From Natrinema sp. SYSU A 869 (GTDB lineage: Archaea > Halobacteriota > Halobacteria > Halobacteriales > Natrialbaceae), in assembly GCF_019879105.1 (NCBI RefSeq), contig NZ_CP082249.1, forward strand, positions 3,472,001-3,536,000: a stretch of 64,000 nt of DNA, given 5' to 3'. Under the pieces are notes generated by a model that saw only the letters and a list, made by a program, of their open reading frames with translations, was not told the DNA's origin and searched no databases. This document shows, piece by piece, positions 1 to 8,358 of this stretch (positions are counted from its first letter, which is position 1; each line of letters begins with the position of its first letter). Both the position numbers and the translations under genes were made by a program.

Positions 1-68
1 CGCTGTTCGTCGCCCCCGATATCGGGGACGTCCTCCATCGCTCGGTCGAGACTCGATTCGTAATCCAT
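1..68 (-). CDS. translation initiation factor aIF2 subunit beta, N-terminal fragment
   Basis: The reverse strand reads MDYESSLDRAMEDVPDIGG and runs off the left edge, so only 22 residues are visible. This opening resembles the start of haloarchaeal aIF2-beta proteins, which help deliver initiator tRNA to the small ribosomal subunit. The start codon is the ATG whose complement ends at base 68. The assignment rests on recall of the family's N-terminus, because the diagnostic OB-like and zinc-ribbon parts lie outside the window. Confidence 0.65.
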   Translation of the reverse strand, partial: MDYESSLDRAMEDVPDIGGDEQ

Positions 69-175
69 ACGCGAAAACAGGTGACGCGAACGTAAATCCG
101 TTCTGCTATCACAATCTGCCCGACAGCATGGCAGGCGGGCGGGAAGCGGCGATCGATGAACTGCCGACCTGGCGG

Positions 176-562
176 TCAGTACGTGCCGCCGCCGCTCTCA
201 CCGAGCGATCCCTGTTTCTCGTCGTCCAGTTCGTCGAGATCGCGTTCAGCGTTGGCCTCGTTGGGGCTCCCGGCCTCGCCGGTGATCTCGCCGTAGACAG
301 CCTCGCGGACCTCCTCGGGCGAGTCGTACTGCTCACCCGCCAGCCGGTCGAAGACGCTCCCCAGCGACTCCGTCTCGTTGGGCATGTCGATCGGCTCGTT
401 GCCGTACTCCGAGGCGATCTCCTCGCTCGTGATCGGATACTCCATCTCGCCGAGATGGCGTTCGACGTCGTCGAGGATCGATTCGGTGTGGGCGGCCCGC
501 TCGGACTTGCGCTGTTCGGAACGATCCTGTACTCGGTCGCGGCTCGGTCCGTCGTCGCTCAT
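176..562 (-). CDS. small acidic halobacterial protein, DUF5789-like
   Basis: A 128-residue soluble protein. A charged N-terminal third is followed by a compact region (about residues 25-95) with the pattern ILDDVERHLGEMEYPIT and later SPEEVREAVYGEITGEAG, then a disordered acidic tail. This resembles the halobacterial DUF5789 family, whose function is unknown. I chose the internal ATG (MSDDGPS) over one five codons upstream because it begins the family-like sequence. It lies just downstream of the aIF2-beta gene on the same strand, but the gap of more than 100 bases makes an operon uncertain. Confidence 0.7.
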   Translation of the reverse strand: MSDDGPSRDRVQDRSEQRKSERAAHTESILDDVERHLGEMEYPITSEEIASEYGNEPIDMPNETESLGSVFDRLAGEQYDSPEEVREAVYGEITGEAGSPNEANAERDLDELDDEKQGSLGESGGGTY

Positions 563-577
563 GGCCGGAACTATCAC

Positions 578-876
578 CAGCCGTCAGAAAAGCGACCGGC
601 CGGCGTTCGCGTGGCTGGTTCGTGCGGAAACGCGTTCCGCATATCGCGGCACTCTCGCTCTCTTCTCATCGATTGCCCCGTGGGATTCGTCTCAACCTCA
701 ACGATTCGTCTCGACCTCGACGCCACCGTCCACGGGCGCGCCCGGTCATCACTCGCTTCTGCCGGCCACTCTCGGATCGACTATCGGTGTTGTTTCGCTC
801 GTAGTAACGACCGCGGTGTTACTCACATCCTCACAGCAGATATTTGTAACATCTTTGCCGATGTGAGACCGCGACG
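578..876. other. intergenic stretch, no gene seen
   Basis: About 300 bases between two divergent genes. The frames open here lack haloarchaeal protein character (they are arginine- and serine-rich shadows). An ATTTG-type AT-rich stretch near 840-850 could be the promoter element of the gene starting at 877. I see no RNA gene or repeat. Confidence 0.5.
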
Positions 877-1074
877 ATGGATGAACGCGACGATAATCGA
901 CGGACAATCGCTGTATGCGAGCAGTGTGGGGCGCTCTATGCAGCACTCGAGTTAGCAGAAGACAAACTTCGCCCGATCGGTCGCCGGGATGGGTGTCAGT
1001 GTGGAAGTACGGATTTCTCGCCCGTGGATGGATCGCTCTCGGCGGCCTCATTCGAGGACGACACCGACGAGTGA
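877..1074 (+). CDS. small zinc-ribbon protein
   Basis: A 65-residue protein with a CEQCG knuckle at about residues 14-18 and a CQCG pair near residue 40. Together these are the four ligands of a small zinc ribbon. The rest is acidic, as usual in haloarchaea. Such mini zinc fingers are abundant in this group and mostly of unknown function. An AT-rich element about 35 bases before the ATG fits a short-leader or leaderless transcript. It stands alone between divergent and convergent neighbours. No specific role can be assigned. Confidence 0.6.
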   Translation: MDERDDNRRTIAVCEQCGALYAALELAEDKLRPIGRRDGCQCGSTDFSPVDGSLSAASFEDDTDE

Positions 1075-1100
1075 TCCGCTCTCTGGGGCCACGGACAGTC

Positions 1101-1182
1101 TATAGTAGCCACTGAAAGTCATTGCACATCTGATCGCAGACTGCTTGCGATCAGTATGTAAATCGCTTCAGTGGCTACTATA
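1101..1182. repeat. MITE-like palindromic element, copy A
   Basis: An 82-base near-palindrome with outer arms TATAGTAGCCACTGAA and its reverse complement TTCAGTGGCTACTATA. Inside is a second stem, TGATCGCA pairing with TGCGATCA. It lies in the gap between two convergent genes. Three relatives with the same size and architecture occur at 6826-6905, 32852-32935 and 44082-44164. No coding capacity is present. The family behaviour suggests a miniature inverted-repeat element or an extragenic palindrome. Confidence 0.8.
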
Positions 1183-1329
1183 GCCGAACCGCGGTGTGTG
1201 TCCCCTCAGATATCGAACCGTCCGCTGTTGCTACCGTCGATCATCAATTGTACCCAGAGACGTTCCTCGACGACGTCCGAAGGGGCGGTCACTCGCGCCC
1301 GTCCGTCGCAGGCCGTCGTAGTCGATTTC

Positions 1330-2664
1330 TCAGGCAACCGTTTCGAGGGCCGCTCGGAGTTCGTCGACGGCGTACTGGAGTTGATCGCGCGAGATGGTCA
1401 GCGGCGGCTGGAAGCGCATGACGTTCTTGTAGTAGCCGCCGACACCCATCACGACGTTCGATTCCTCGCGGAGATAGTCGCTGACGGCCGATGCCAGCTT
1501 GTCGTCCGGCCGCGGTGAGACGTTCTGTGGCCCCGTCGTCCCCGGTTCCACGAGTTCGACGCCCCACATCAGTCCGAGTCCGCGCGTCTGCCCGACGACG
1601 TCGTACTCGTCCTCGAGCGCCGCGAGTTCGGATTCGAGCCACTGGCCCTGCTCGCGGGCGTCGTCGACGACTCCGTCCTGGAGTTCGTCGATGGTCGCCA
1701 GCGCAGCGGCGCAGGCGACGGGGTTGCCGCCGAACGTCGAGAGGTGGTCGCCGGACTCGAAGGCGTCCGCGATTTCTTCGGAGGCAGTGAATGCACCGAG
1801 GGGAAGCCCGTTCGCGATCCCCTTCGCCTGCGTCAGGATATCGGGCTCGACCCCGAAGTGGCTGCTCGCGAACAGCTCCCCGGTTCGACCGTAGCCGGTC
1901 TGGACCTCGTCAGCGATGAGCAGTGCGCCGTGGTCGTGGGAGATCTCCTGAATTCGCTCGAGCCATCCCTCGGGCGGGACGATGATCCCGGCTTCACCCA
2001 TGACCGGTTCGACGACGACCGCCGCGAGGTCCCCGCTGGTGTGCGAGCCGATGATTCGCTCGAGTTCCTCGGCACAGCTCGAATCACACTGTTTGCCGTC
2101 ACAGCGTGGACAGCGGTAGCCGTACGGCGGTGCGGTGTGGGCGACGTCGTTGAGCGTCGGGGCCATTCCCTGCTTGTAGGCCTTGTTCCCCGTCAGCGCC
2201 AGACTGCCGAGGGTGCGGCCGTGAAAGCCCATCTCGAGGGCGATCACTTCTTTCGAGCCGGTGTACTTCCGCGCCAGTTTGACGGCTCCCTCGACGGCTT
2301 CTGTCCCGGAGTTACAGAAGAAGCTCTTTTGGAGGTCACCCGGCGTCACCTCAGCGATCCGTTCGGCGAGGTCCGCGACCGGCTCGTTGGGATGGACGTA
2401 CGAACAGCCATGAACGAACTCCTCGAGTTGCTCCGTCGCGGCGTCGACGACGGCGTCGTTTCCGTGCCCGACATTCGTCACCGAGATCCCCGAGAAAACG
2501 TCGAGGTACTCATTGCCCTCGAAGTCCTCGAGCGTACAGCCCGAGGCCCGCTTGACGGGGATATCGAGCGACTTCCAGATCGGCATCACGTGGTCGTCGT
2601 ACGTCGATACGATAGTCGAATTCGATTGCTGTCCGACGGACGAATCAGGTTTCTGTCCGGACAT
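1330..2664 (-). CDS. class III (GabT/ArgD-like) PLP-dependent aminotransferase
   Basis: A 444-residue fold-type I aminotransferase of class III. Visible landmarks are the PLP-phosphate site NSGTEAVEGAVKLAR near residue 118, the aspartate in IADEVQTGYGR near 252, and the Schiff-base lysine in TQAKGIANGLPLG near 280. Length is normal. A cysteine cluster (CPRCDGKQCDSSC, about residues 185-197) is an insert seen in some 4-aminobutyrate or omega-amino-acid aminotransferases. The neighbouring Lrp-type regulator and amino-acid permease support a role in amino-acid or GABA catabolism, but the substrate cannot be read from sequence. A TTTATTA box about 30 bases upstream suggests a leaderless mRNA. Confidence 0.88.
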   Translation of the reverse strand: MSGQKPDSSVGQQSNSTIVSTYDDHVMPIWKSLDIPVKRASGCTLEDFEGNEYLDVFSGISVTNVGHGNDAVVDAATEQLEEFVHGCSYVHPNEPVADLAERIAEVTPGDLQKSFFCNSGTEAVEGAVKLARKYTGSKEVIALEMGFHGRTLGSLALTGNKAYKQGMAPTLNDVAHTAPPYGYRCPRCDGKQCDSSCAEELERIIGSHTSGDLAAVVVEPVMGEAGIIVPPEGWLERIQEISHDHGALLIADEVQTGYGRTGELFASSHFGVEPDILTQAKGIANGLPLGAFTASEEIADAFESGDHLSTFGGNPVACAAALATIDELQDGVVDDAREQGQWLESELAALEDEYDVVGQTRGLGLMWGVELVEPGTTGPQNVSPRPDDKLASAVSDYLREESNVVMGVGGYYKNVMRFQPPLTISRDQLQYAVDELRAALETVA

Positions 2665-2867
2665 AGTAGCAATATCTGGACCACATCCTAATAAACTATA
2701 TCATGTGATATACTGTCCAATATATTGCACCGTCCGACGGCGTTCGCTGTTCGGCCGGCCGACACCGGTCGGCGAGCCGATCGAATCGTCGAACTGAATC
2801 CGACCTTCGTCCGCTGTCACGACTCACGTTCGAATGTTGTTTATTGCCGCATTCCCTTGCGCGAGAT

Positions 2868-3359
2868 ATGGACGAGCGAAACATTCGCATTCTCCAAGCT
2901 ATCGCAGAACTGGGAACGGGTAGTCCGGACGAGATTTCGAACCACACTGACATTCCGAAATCGACCGTCCACTATCGACTCACGAAACTCAAAGAGGACG
3001 ATATCGTGGCCAACGACCTGTTCGACGTCGACCTCGAGAAACTCGGACTCGAGATGACCGTAATCTCGGAGGTCATTGCGGAGTACGACGAGCAGTACCA
3101 CGAAGAAGTCGGGGAGCAACTCGCTGCAATCGAAGGCGTCAATCAGGTGTACTTCACGATGGGCGACACCGATTTTGTCGTCATTGCCCACCTATCGGAT
3201 CGCGAGATGGTCCACCGCCTCATCAGCGATTATGAGCGGATCGACGAAGTCGTTCGGACGAGTTCGCAATTCGTCGTCGAAACCGTCAAAAACGAACCGC
3301 ATCCGCTGAACGACTTCGAACTGGACACGGTAGTGGAGTCGACGGTCGACGAGGACTGA
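2868..3359 (+). CDS. Lrp/AsnC-family transcriptional regulator
   Basis: A 163-residue protein with an N-terminal winged helix-turn-helix (MDERNIRILQAIAELG, then IPKSTVHYRLTKLKEDDIV) and a C-terminal RAM-like effector and oligomerisation domain (VYFTMGDTDFVVIAHLSD). This is the standard Lrp layout and length. The start at 2868 is preferred over an upstream ATG because MDER begins the family's first helix and a TTTATT box lies about 30 bases upstream. It is divergent from the aminotransferase and convergent with the permease, so it probably controls one or both of these genes in response to an amino acid. Confidence 0.88.
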   Translation: MDERNIRILQAIAELGTGSPDEISNHTDIPKSTVHYRLTKLKEDDIVANDLFDVDLEKLGLEMTVISEVIAEYDEQYHEEVGEQLAAIEGVNQVYFTMGDTDFVVIAHLSDREMVHRLISDYERIDEVVRTSSQFVVETVKNEPHPLNDFELDTVVESTVDED

Positions 3360-3426
3360 TCGCTCGAATCGCGGTCTTCGCATTGCGGAACCGTCCGAGT
3401 CGACGAGTCGATCCCCGTTCGAGCGG

Positions 3427-4824
3427 TTACTCGAGTTCTTCCGTCTCCAGATCCGCCAGTTCGAGTTCCGAATCCGTCGACGAACTGCCGTACAGGACCG
3501 CGCCGAGCAGCGCCCAGAAGAGGACGATTCCCCACTCGTAGGGCCAGACGAGCGCCGATGGGCCGCCCGGCAGGTAGAGCCCGATGAATCCGAGCGTCAG
3601 GACGAGTCCGACGGCTCCGAACGCGTATCCGAACGGGAGCTTGAGCGGTCGATTCAGTTCGGGCTCGCGATGGCGGAGCACGAAGAAGGAAATAACTACG
3701 AGGAACCACGCGACGACGAGGCCGAGTCCGCTCGCGTTGACGATCCAGACCAGCATCTGTTCGCCGAACAGCGGTGCGAAGATCGAGAGGCCACCGATGA
3801 GGAGGACGGCGGTCGAGGGCGTGTTGTACTCAGGGTGAAGCGTGTTGATCCGCTTCGGGATCATGCCGGAATCGGCGAGTGCGAAGACGGCGCGACTGGC
3901 ACCGAGCAGGAAGGAGTTCCAGCTCGTGAGGATCCCTGCGATACCGGCCAGCGCCATGATACGGCCGATAAACTGGCTGTCGAAGATCGCTTCCATGGCC
4001 GCGGCGGCCGGCAGCGGGCTCTCGACGAGTTCGGCACCGGGCATCGCCTGTCCGGAGGCCCAGATGACGCCGATGTAGAACAGCGCGGCCAACGTGACCG
4101 ACGCCGGAATGAGAAGCCCGATGAGACGGGGCGGGACGTCCGCTTCTTCGGCCGACTGCGGGATCACGTCGAATCCGACGAACATGAACGGCGTCATGAT
4201 CGCGACCGTGGCGACGCCGGCCGTCCCGACGTCCGACAGCGGTGGGTTCGCCTGTGTCTGTCCGTTGAACAGTGCCCCAATGACGAGCATGATCCCGGCG
4301 AGGGCGATGACGAGCGTCAGAAGCGTCTGGAACTGCGCCGCGGGTTTCACGCCGCGATAGTTGAGCGCCGTCATCACGACCGCGCCGATCCCGCCGACGA
4401 GAATCCAGGACGCGTACACCGGCTCACCGGCGACCGTCCAGAGCTCGAGGACGTTGAATCCGGGGACGATGTACGCCATCGCGGACGGCAGTGCGACGAC
4501 TTCGAATACGACGACACCGACGTAGCCGAGGACGAGCGACCATGTACAGATGAACGACCAGAGCGGTCCGAGTGCCCGGAAACTGTACACGTGTTCGCCG
4601 CCGACGAACGGTAGCGCAGAGGCGAGTTCGCCGTAAATTAGACCGACGATACTGACCATAATCGCGCCCACGACGAAGCCGAGAACGGAGCCGGTCACGC
4701 CGGCTTCATCGATCCAGAACCCCGTCTGGATAATCCAGCCCCAGCCGATCATGGCCCCGAATGCGAGCACAAAGAGGTCCTTCTTCGTTAGGATACGCTC
4801 GAAATCACTGTTGGTCTCTGCCAT
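3427..4824 (-). CDS. APC-superfamily amino-acid permease
   Basis: A 465-residue integral membrane protein with about twelve hydrophobic helices. It has the APC signature near the N-terminus (FGAMIGWGWIIQTGFW) and a conserved GILTSWNSFLLGASR-type helix. The C-terminus is a short acidic cytoplasmic tail. The second ATG (MAETNSDF) is the likely start. It would take up an amino acid or amine by secondary transport. Its position beside an aminotransferase and an Lrp regulator suggests a small uptake-and-degradation cluster. Confidence 0.85.
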   Translation of the reverse strand: MAETNSDFERILTKKDLFVLAFGAMIGWGWIIQTGFWIDEAGVTGSVLGFVVGAIMVSIVGLIYGELASALPFVGGEHVYSFRALGPLWSFICTWSLVLGYVGVVVFEVVALPSAMAYIVPGFNVLELWTVAGEPVYASWILVGGIGAVVMTALNYRGVKPAAQFQTLLTLVIALAGIMLVIGALFNGQTQANPPLSDVGTAGVATVAIMTPFMFVGFDVIPQSAEEADVPPRLIGLLIPASVTLAALFYIGVIWASGQAMPGAELVESPLPAAAAMEAIFDSQFIGRIMALAGIAGILTSWNSFLLGASRAVFALADSGMIPKRINTLHPEYNTPSTAVLLIGGLSIFAPLFGEQMLVWIVNASGLGLVVAWFLVVISFFVLRHREPELNRPLKLPFGYAFGAVGLVLTLGFIGLYLPGGPSALVWPYEWGIVLFWALLGAVLYGSSSTDSELELADLETEELE

Positions 4825-5213
4825 ACCACTCACTGCCAAATAGTGGGTGTTAAGTTTAACTAATCTCGAATCTTCAGGACTCTGTATCAGTTATTTGTTT
4901 GGGCTGAACTATATCCGATTTATTACTGGCGACGACGAGCCGAAACGGTAGAGAAAGCTATCGTGTCGCCAGTCAGGCCGGAGGCCGCATCGAACGTAAG
5001 CGATTCATACGGTGAGTTCAGAGAGCGGTTTCGACTGCGAGCAACCGTTCAAACAACTGTCTACTCTGCGTAGTAATCAGCTACTCTCGGAGTACGCTGC
5101 TCATATATAGGATGGTGAATCCGGTACCTCAGTCCGATGATTAGTACTGTCACACGACAGTCGTCGTTACAGAACAGTCGTTCGATCGATTCACTCGGAG
5201 GGAGGAAGTAACC
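4825..5213. promoter_or_regulatory. divergent intergenic region with promoters
   Basis: About 390 AT-richer bases between the permease and the PGF-CTERM gene. A TCATATATAG box at 5101-5110 and a strong Shine-Dalgarno-like GGAGGGAGGAAG just before the ATG at 5214 indicate a leadered transcript of roughly 80 bases for the rightward gene. The leftward permease has AT-rich sequence near 4845-4865. No gene is seen. Confidence 0.55.
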
Positions 5214-6170
5214 ATGTTCGGGTCACGAGGACCGCGTAGCCCGTTCCCGAATCAGTGGCGAAAGCTCCTCGCGCTCGGGCTCGGCCTGGCCGTGATCGGG
5301 AGTCTCGTCGCGATGGGTGCTGGGGCGTCCGCAGGCGTCGTCGATCCGGACTCGAACAGCTCCGTCTCCGAGGAGGAGTACGTCGAGCCCGCGCCGGAGC
5401 CGGGCGATCCGTACTTCGAGGCGGCGGCCAACGACGGCAGCTGGATCAGCTACGAGAACCCGCGTGACGAGTACCGGAATCCGTACCTCGGAGACGGCTC
5501 CGGGAAGGTCTGTGTCACACTGGTCAACGAAAACGGCAATATCGTTGCCGGCGAATCGGTGCCGAACACGTCCGTCACGATCCCAACGAACAACGTCACA
5601 AGCTGGCACTCGCACGCGGATCCGATGACCGTTCAGTTCCCACTGACTGACCACTACGACCGTCCGCTCGACGGCGACCAGTTCGGAACGAGCCCGGACA
5701 TCTCTCAGGGTGACGGGTACCTGGATGCACACTGTATCGAACTGCATGGGAATCCCGAAGACGCCACCATCGAGTACGGTGAGGCGGAGATCAGCGGCGA
5801 GCACGCTGACAAGATCAATGTCGCCGGGTACATTCAGCAAATCCCCGAGGGCGACGGCTGGGATACGGATATCGATCCGGTCACCGCCGCGGAACCCTAC
5901 GCGGAAGCCGGTGGCGGCTGGACCTACCAGACCGATGCCTCTCACGGACAGGTCGTCGCCGTCCTGCAACTCGATGCAGCGGACGGCGAGCCGTCCGACT
6001 CCGATAGCTCGAATTCGTCAGCTTCGGGCGCGAACGAACCGAACAACGCTACGAACGCGACCGACGAAAACGAGCCTGATGACGACAGCCCGATGCCCGG
6101 ATTCGGCGCGCTTGCAGCCCTCATCGCGCTGTCAGTCGCCGTCCTCGCTCGCCACCGCAACCGCGGATAA
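5214..6170 (+). CDS. secreted surface protein with PGF-CTERM anchor
   Basis: A 318-residue exported protein. Residues 15-42 form a hydrophobic Sec-type signal (LLALGLGLAVIGSLVAMGAG). The mature domain is acidic, with two cysteines and several NxS/T glycosylation sequons. A Ser/Asn/Asp-rich linker (about 255-290) leads to PMPGFGALAALIALSVAVLA and a basic RHRNRG tail. That tripartite end is the PGF-CTERM sorting signal processed by archaeosortase ArtA, which releases the C-terminus and attaches a lipid. The central domain matches nothing I recognise. A strong Shine-Dalgarno sequence precedes the start, unusual among its mostly leaderless neighbours. Confidence 0.8.
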   Translation: MFGSRGPRSPFPNQWRKLLALGLGLAVIGSLVAMGAGASAGVVDPDSNSSVSEEEYVEPAPEPGDPYFEAAANDGSWISYENPRDEYRNPYLGDGSGKVCVTLVNENGNIVAGESVPNTSVTIPTNNVTSWHSHADPMTVQFPLTDHYDRPLDGDQFGTSPDISQGDGYLDAHCIELHGNPEDATIEYGEAEISGEHADKINVAGYIQQIPEGDGWDTDIDPVTAAEPYAEAGGGWTYQTDASHGQVVAVLQLDAADGEPSDSDSSNSSASGANEPNNATNATDENEPDDDSPMPGFGALAALIALSVAVLARHRNRG

Positions 6171-6580
6171 GTCCGGACTCGAGGCGGAACTGGTTCGGGT
6201 CGTGGCCCAGTCTGGCCATGGAGCCCAGTACGGCGTCGTGACTCGGCAATACTCGAGTCGGTTCGAAAGACAGGGAACGGCTACAGATGTAGCCGGGAAC
6301 CATGGAGCTCCTCGCACGTCATGACGGGGGCGGACGGATCGGATGGGGTATCCCACCGACAGACTGTCGTACCCCCCGTCTACCTGACTGTTCGCTCGGA
6401 CCACAATAATACTGCTGGCCAATTCACGGGGAAAGCGGCGAAAACGGACGGAAGCATTCCGTAAACAGCCGCATATGTATTGGTATAGCACACCAATAAC
6501 AACTCCCTCAAACGGATACCCGATTCAGCCTGCCGCCCGAACCAATTAGGTTTTATCGGTCGGCGCGAGATACTCGACAA
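6171..6580. other. intergenic stretch, promoter only
   Basis: About 410 bases without a convincing gene. A GTTTTATC box about 30 bases before 6581 looks like the promoter of the next gene. A short inverted repeat ATTGGT/ACCAAT occurs near 6479-6497. Otherwise nothing is recognisable. Confidence 0.45.
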
Positions 6581-6808
6581 ATGACGAACACAAGCGAGTC
6601 GGACGGGGACGCGCCGCGTGTCCCAGTCGTCTGTCCTGACTGTGAAACGACTTCCCGCGTTCCGCTTTCGGATGTCGCCGAGGCCATCGAACGACACAAC
6701 GACCAGCTCCACGACGGCGACGACATCGCCGAAGTCGATCCTGACATTGCCGACCGCATCGCGGATCTCGCCGCCACCGAACTCGGACTCCTCGAGGACG
6801 ACGGCTGA
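6581..6808 (+). CDS. small conserved acidic protein with CPDC motif
   Basis: A 75-residue protein beginning with a disordered acidic stretch, then VVCPDCETTSRVPLSDVAEAIERHN, which has one CxxC pair and resembles half of a zinc ribbon. A predicted helical acidic region (DPDIADRIADLAATELGLLE) follows. Two further metal ligands are not obvious, so it may dimerise or not bind metal. The TATA-like box about 30 bases upstream supports leaderless translation. Halobacterial proteins of this type have no known function. Confidence 0.6.
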   Translation: MTNTSESDGDAPRVPVVCPDCETTSRVPLSDVAEAIERHNDQLHDGDDIAEVDPDIADRIADLAATELGLLEDDG

Positions 6809-6825
6809 CCGACTGGGGTCTCTTG

Positions 6826-6905
6826 ATACGGATTACTGTAACGATTTACCGGCGCAACCCGTCCGCTCTGGGGTTGCGCCGGCAATGACTTACAGTAGAC
6901 CGTAT
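6826..6905. repeat. MITE-like palindromic element, copy B (GC-rich inner stem)
   Basis: An 80-base palindrome. The outer arms ATACGGATTACTGTAACG and TTACAGTAGACCGTAT are related to copy A (shared ACTGTAA/GTCATTG and GTAAATCG blocks when read in reverse). The inner stem differs: GGCGCAACCC pairs perfectly with GGGTTGCGCC across a 10-base loop. It sits between the end of the gene at 6581-6808 and the end of a convergent small ORF, so it could also act as a bidirectional terminator or RNA stabiliser. Confidence 0.75.
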
Positions 6906-6908
6906 GAG

Positions 6909-7040
6909 TCAGCGATTGAAGTACTTGCGGAGCCTGTCGATGACCGAGCGGACAGACCTCGTCCCTCGGCCCTGTTTGGTGACGAGACCGTCCTCGTCGG
7001 GCGCGTCGTCGAGTCGGACATCGGGTCGTTTTGAATCCAT
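6909..7040 (-). CDS. possible 43-residue basic/acidic small protein
   Basis: Reading from an ATG at 7040 gives MDSKRPDVRLDDAPDEDGL, then a basic tail with RSVIDRLRKYFNR before a stop three bases beyond repeat copy B. The composition (acidic first half, amphipathic basic helix at the end) is more protein-like than the overlapping frames, and codon third positions are G/C-rich. No family is recognised, and the only support is composition and an intact short frame. Confidence 0.35.
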   Translation of the reverse strand: MDSKRPDVRLDDAPDEDGLVTKQGRGTRSVRSVIDRLRKYFNR

Positions 7041-7373
7041 ACCAGCCAACTACGGCGATCGCTGATACAAGTATTGACCCTGCAATCGTAACCCGCCGGC
7101 GAGTCACCGATGCCGGTCAACGGATTGTCTCGAGGCAGGCAACAGGCTGTCGTCTGACCTGATTTGTCCGTCAGTTCTGCGGACGATTATCGCTGCAATT
7201 GCCGGCTCTCGATCCGCCACTGCGCAGTCGATGCCCTCGTTTTGACGGTATAGAAATCCTGTAGGTTGGTTCAAAATTTCGCCGTTATTCCGCTCGAGAG
7301 GTTATATTTCGTCGGATTCGACCGTTAGTTCAGTGAGAAGGCTTATACTGTCATACCCGACTGTACCCACCAT
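7041..7373. other. intergenic stretch, promoter only
   Basis: About 330 bases with no gene seen. A GCTTATACTG element at roughly 28 bases before 7374 is a good TATA candidate for the next gene. Another AT-rich box (GGTTATATTTCG) lies near 7301-7312. Confidence 0.45.
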
Positions 7374-7811
7374 ATGGCACGCGAGAAAGCGACAGTCGAT
7401 TCCGATACTAGGATCGTTGCAGCCGAGAGCGAGACCGAGGACGCATCACCGCTTCGCACCGATACGCCCGCGACGGCGACCGTCGCAGCGACGAGGACGG
7501 GAGCGGGCACTGCCGCTGTAAACGGGGCCCTCCCGAACACGCTGACGATCATCGGACAGGGGACGCCCTCGAGTTTCGAACTCACCGTTGACGGCGAAAT
7601 TAAACTGGCCGACGAGGACAAGACGGCAGACGTGACCGTCCTCTCGGGGACGACGGTCGAAGGAACGGTCAAGAACGGAACAGTGACGTTCAGATTCAGC
7701 GGCGAGCTGACTGACGTGACGTTCGTCGACCGTGGAATCACGGGCCAGTCTCCGGCGACCACCCCGAACGTCCACGTCGATTACGCCGCACCGGAACGGT
7801 CGCAGTCGTAA
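7374..7811 (+). CDS. conserved halobacterial protein of unknown function, beta-rich
   Basis: A 145-residue protein. The first 45 residues are Thr/Ala-rich and look disordered. The remainder (TLTIIGQGTPSSFELTVDG onward) alternates short beta strands with turns, including VEGTVKNGTVTFRFSGELTD. There is no signal peptide, membrane segment or metal site. The pattern is familiar from halobacterial proteins, but no function is known to me. A TATA-like box about 28 bases upstream of the ATG indicates leaderless expression as a single gene. Confidence 0.65.
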   Translation: MAREKATVDSDTRIVAAESETEDASPLRTDTPATATVAATRTGAGTAAVNGALPNTLTIIGQGTPSSFELTVDGEIKLADEDKTADVTVLSGTTVEGTVKNGTVTFRFSGELTDVTFVDRGITGQSPATTPNVHVDYAAPERSQS

Positions 7812-7945
7812 CCCGACGCGTTCTATCCTATCACACGCGGCTCGTCGTCCGAAACCGGTAGCCGTCTCGATCGAGATGATTGCTGGCACTTCCTCCGCGA
7901 TCCGAGACGTAAACATACTCCTTGGAGGGGGCCCAACGTCCCCAC

Positions 7946-8356
7946 ATGAATGACCACACTCCCGACGCCGACACGGAGAGCGACGCCGGTGTCGAGGTTG
8001 ACACCGATATCACGGTCGAAACGGAGGCTCACAGCCACGCGGAGGGTGGACACGTTGTCGAAACGAAGGCCGGAGCCCCGATCTATTCCGACGCCGGATC
8101 GGAGATCGACGCCAAGTGGATGGACGCCGCCGACGGGCGCATCCTCGAGTTCATGCAGTCGGAGGACGTCTTCGAGCCGAGCCAGTTTGAAGAGGAGGGG
8201 ATCTGTCCGGGGAAGTTCGCGGCCTACCGGTGTCGAGAACTGACCAAGTACGGCCTCCTGAAGCGTCACATGCCCGGCCTATACGAGATTACTGACGCGG
8301 GCGAGCAGTACCTTGCGGGCGACCTCGATCCGAGCGAACTCGAGCCCGACGAGTAG
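7946..8356 (+). CDS. winged-helix DNA-binding protein, phiH1-repressor-like
   Basis: A 136-residue protein. About 50 acidic disordered residues precede a winged helix: WMDAADGRILEFMQSEDVF, then CPGKFAAYRCRELTKYGLL (recognition region) and the wing MPGLYEITDAGEQYLAGDL. This matches small halobacterial regulators related to the phage phiH repressor. The start at 7946 is chosen over an ATG eight codons upstream because a TAAACATAC box lies about 30 bases before it. It is convergent with the helicase gene, ending only three bases from it. Target genes are unknown. Confidence 0.75.
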   Translation: MNDHTPDADTESDAGVEVDTDITVETEAHSHAEGGHVVETKAGAPIYSDAGSEIDAKWMDAADGRILEFMQSEDVFEPSQFEEEGICPGKFAAYRCRELTKYGLLKRHMPGLYEITDAGEQYLAGDLDPSELEPDE

Positions 8357-8358
8357 CC

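Noticed and set aside
6890-7120. 76-codon minus-strand frame over repeat copy B
   Set aside because: It begins in spacer and runs into the palindrome; composition is not protein-like. The shorter frame at 6909-7040 is a better candidate.
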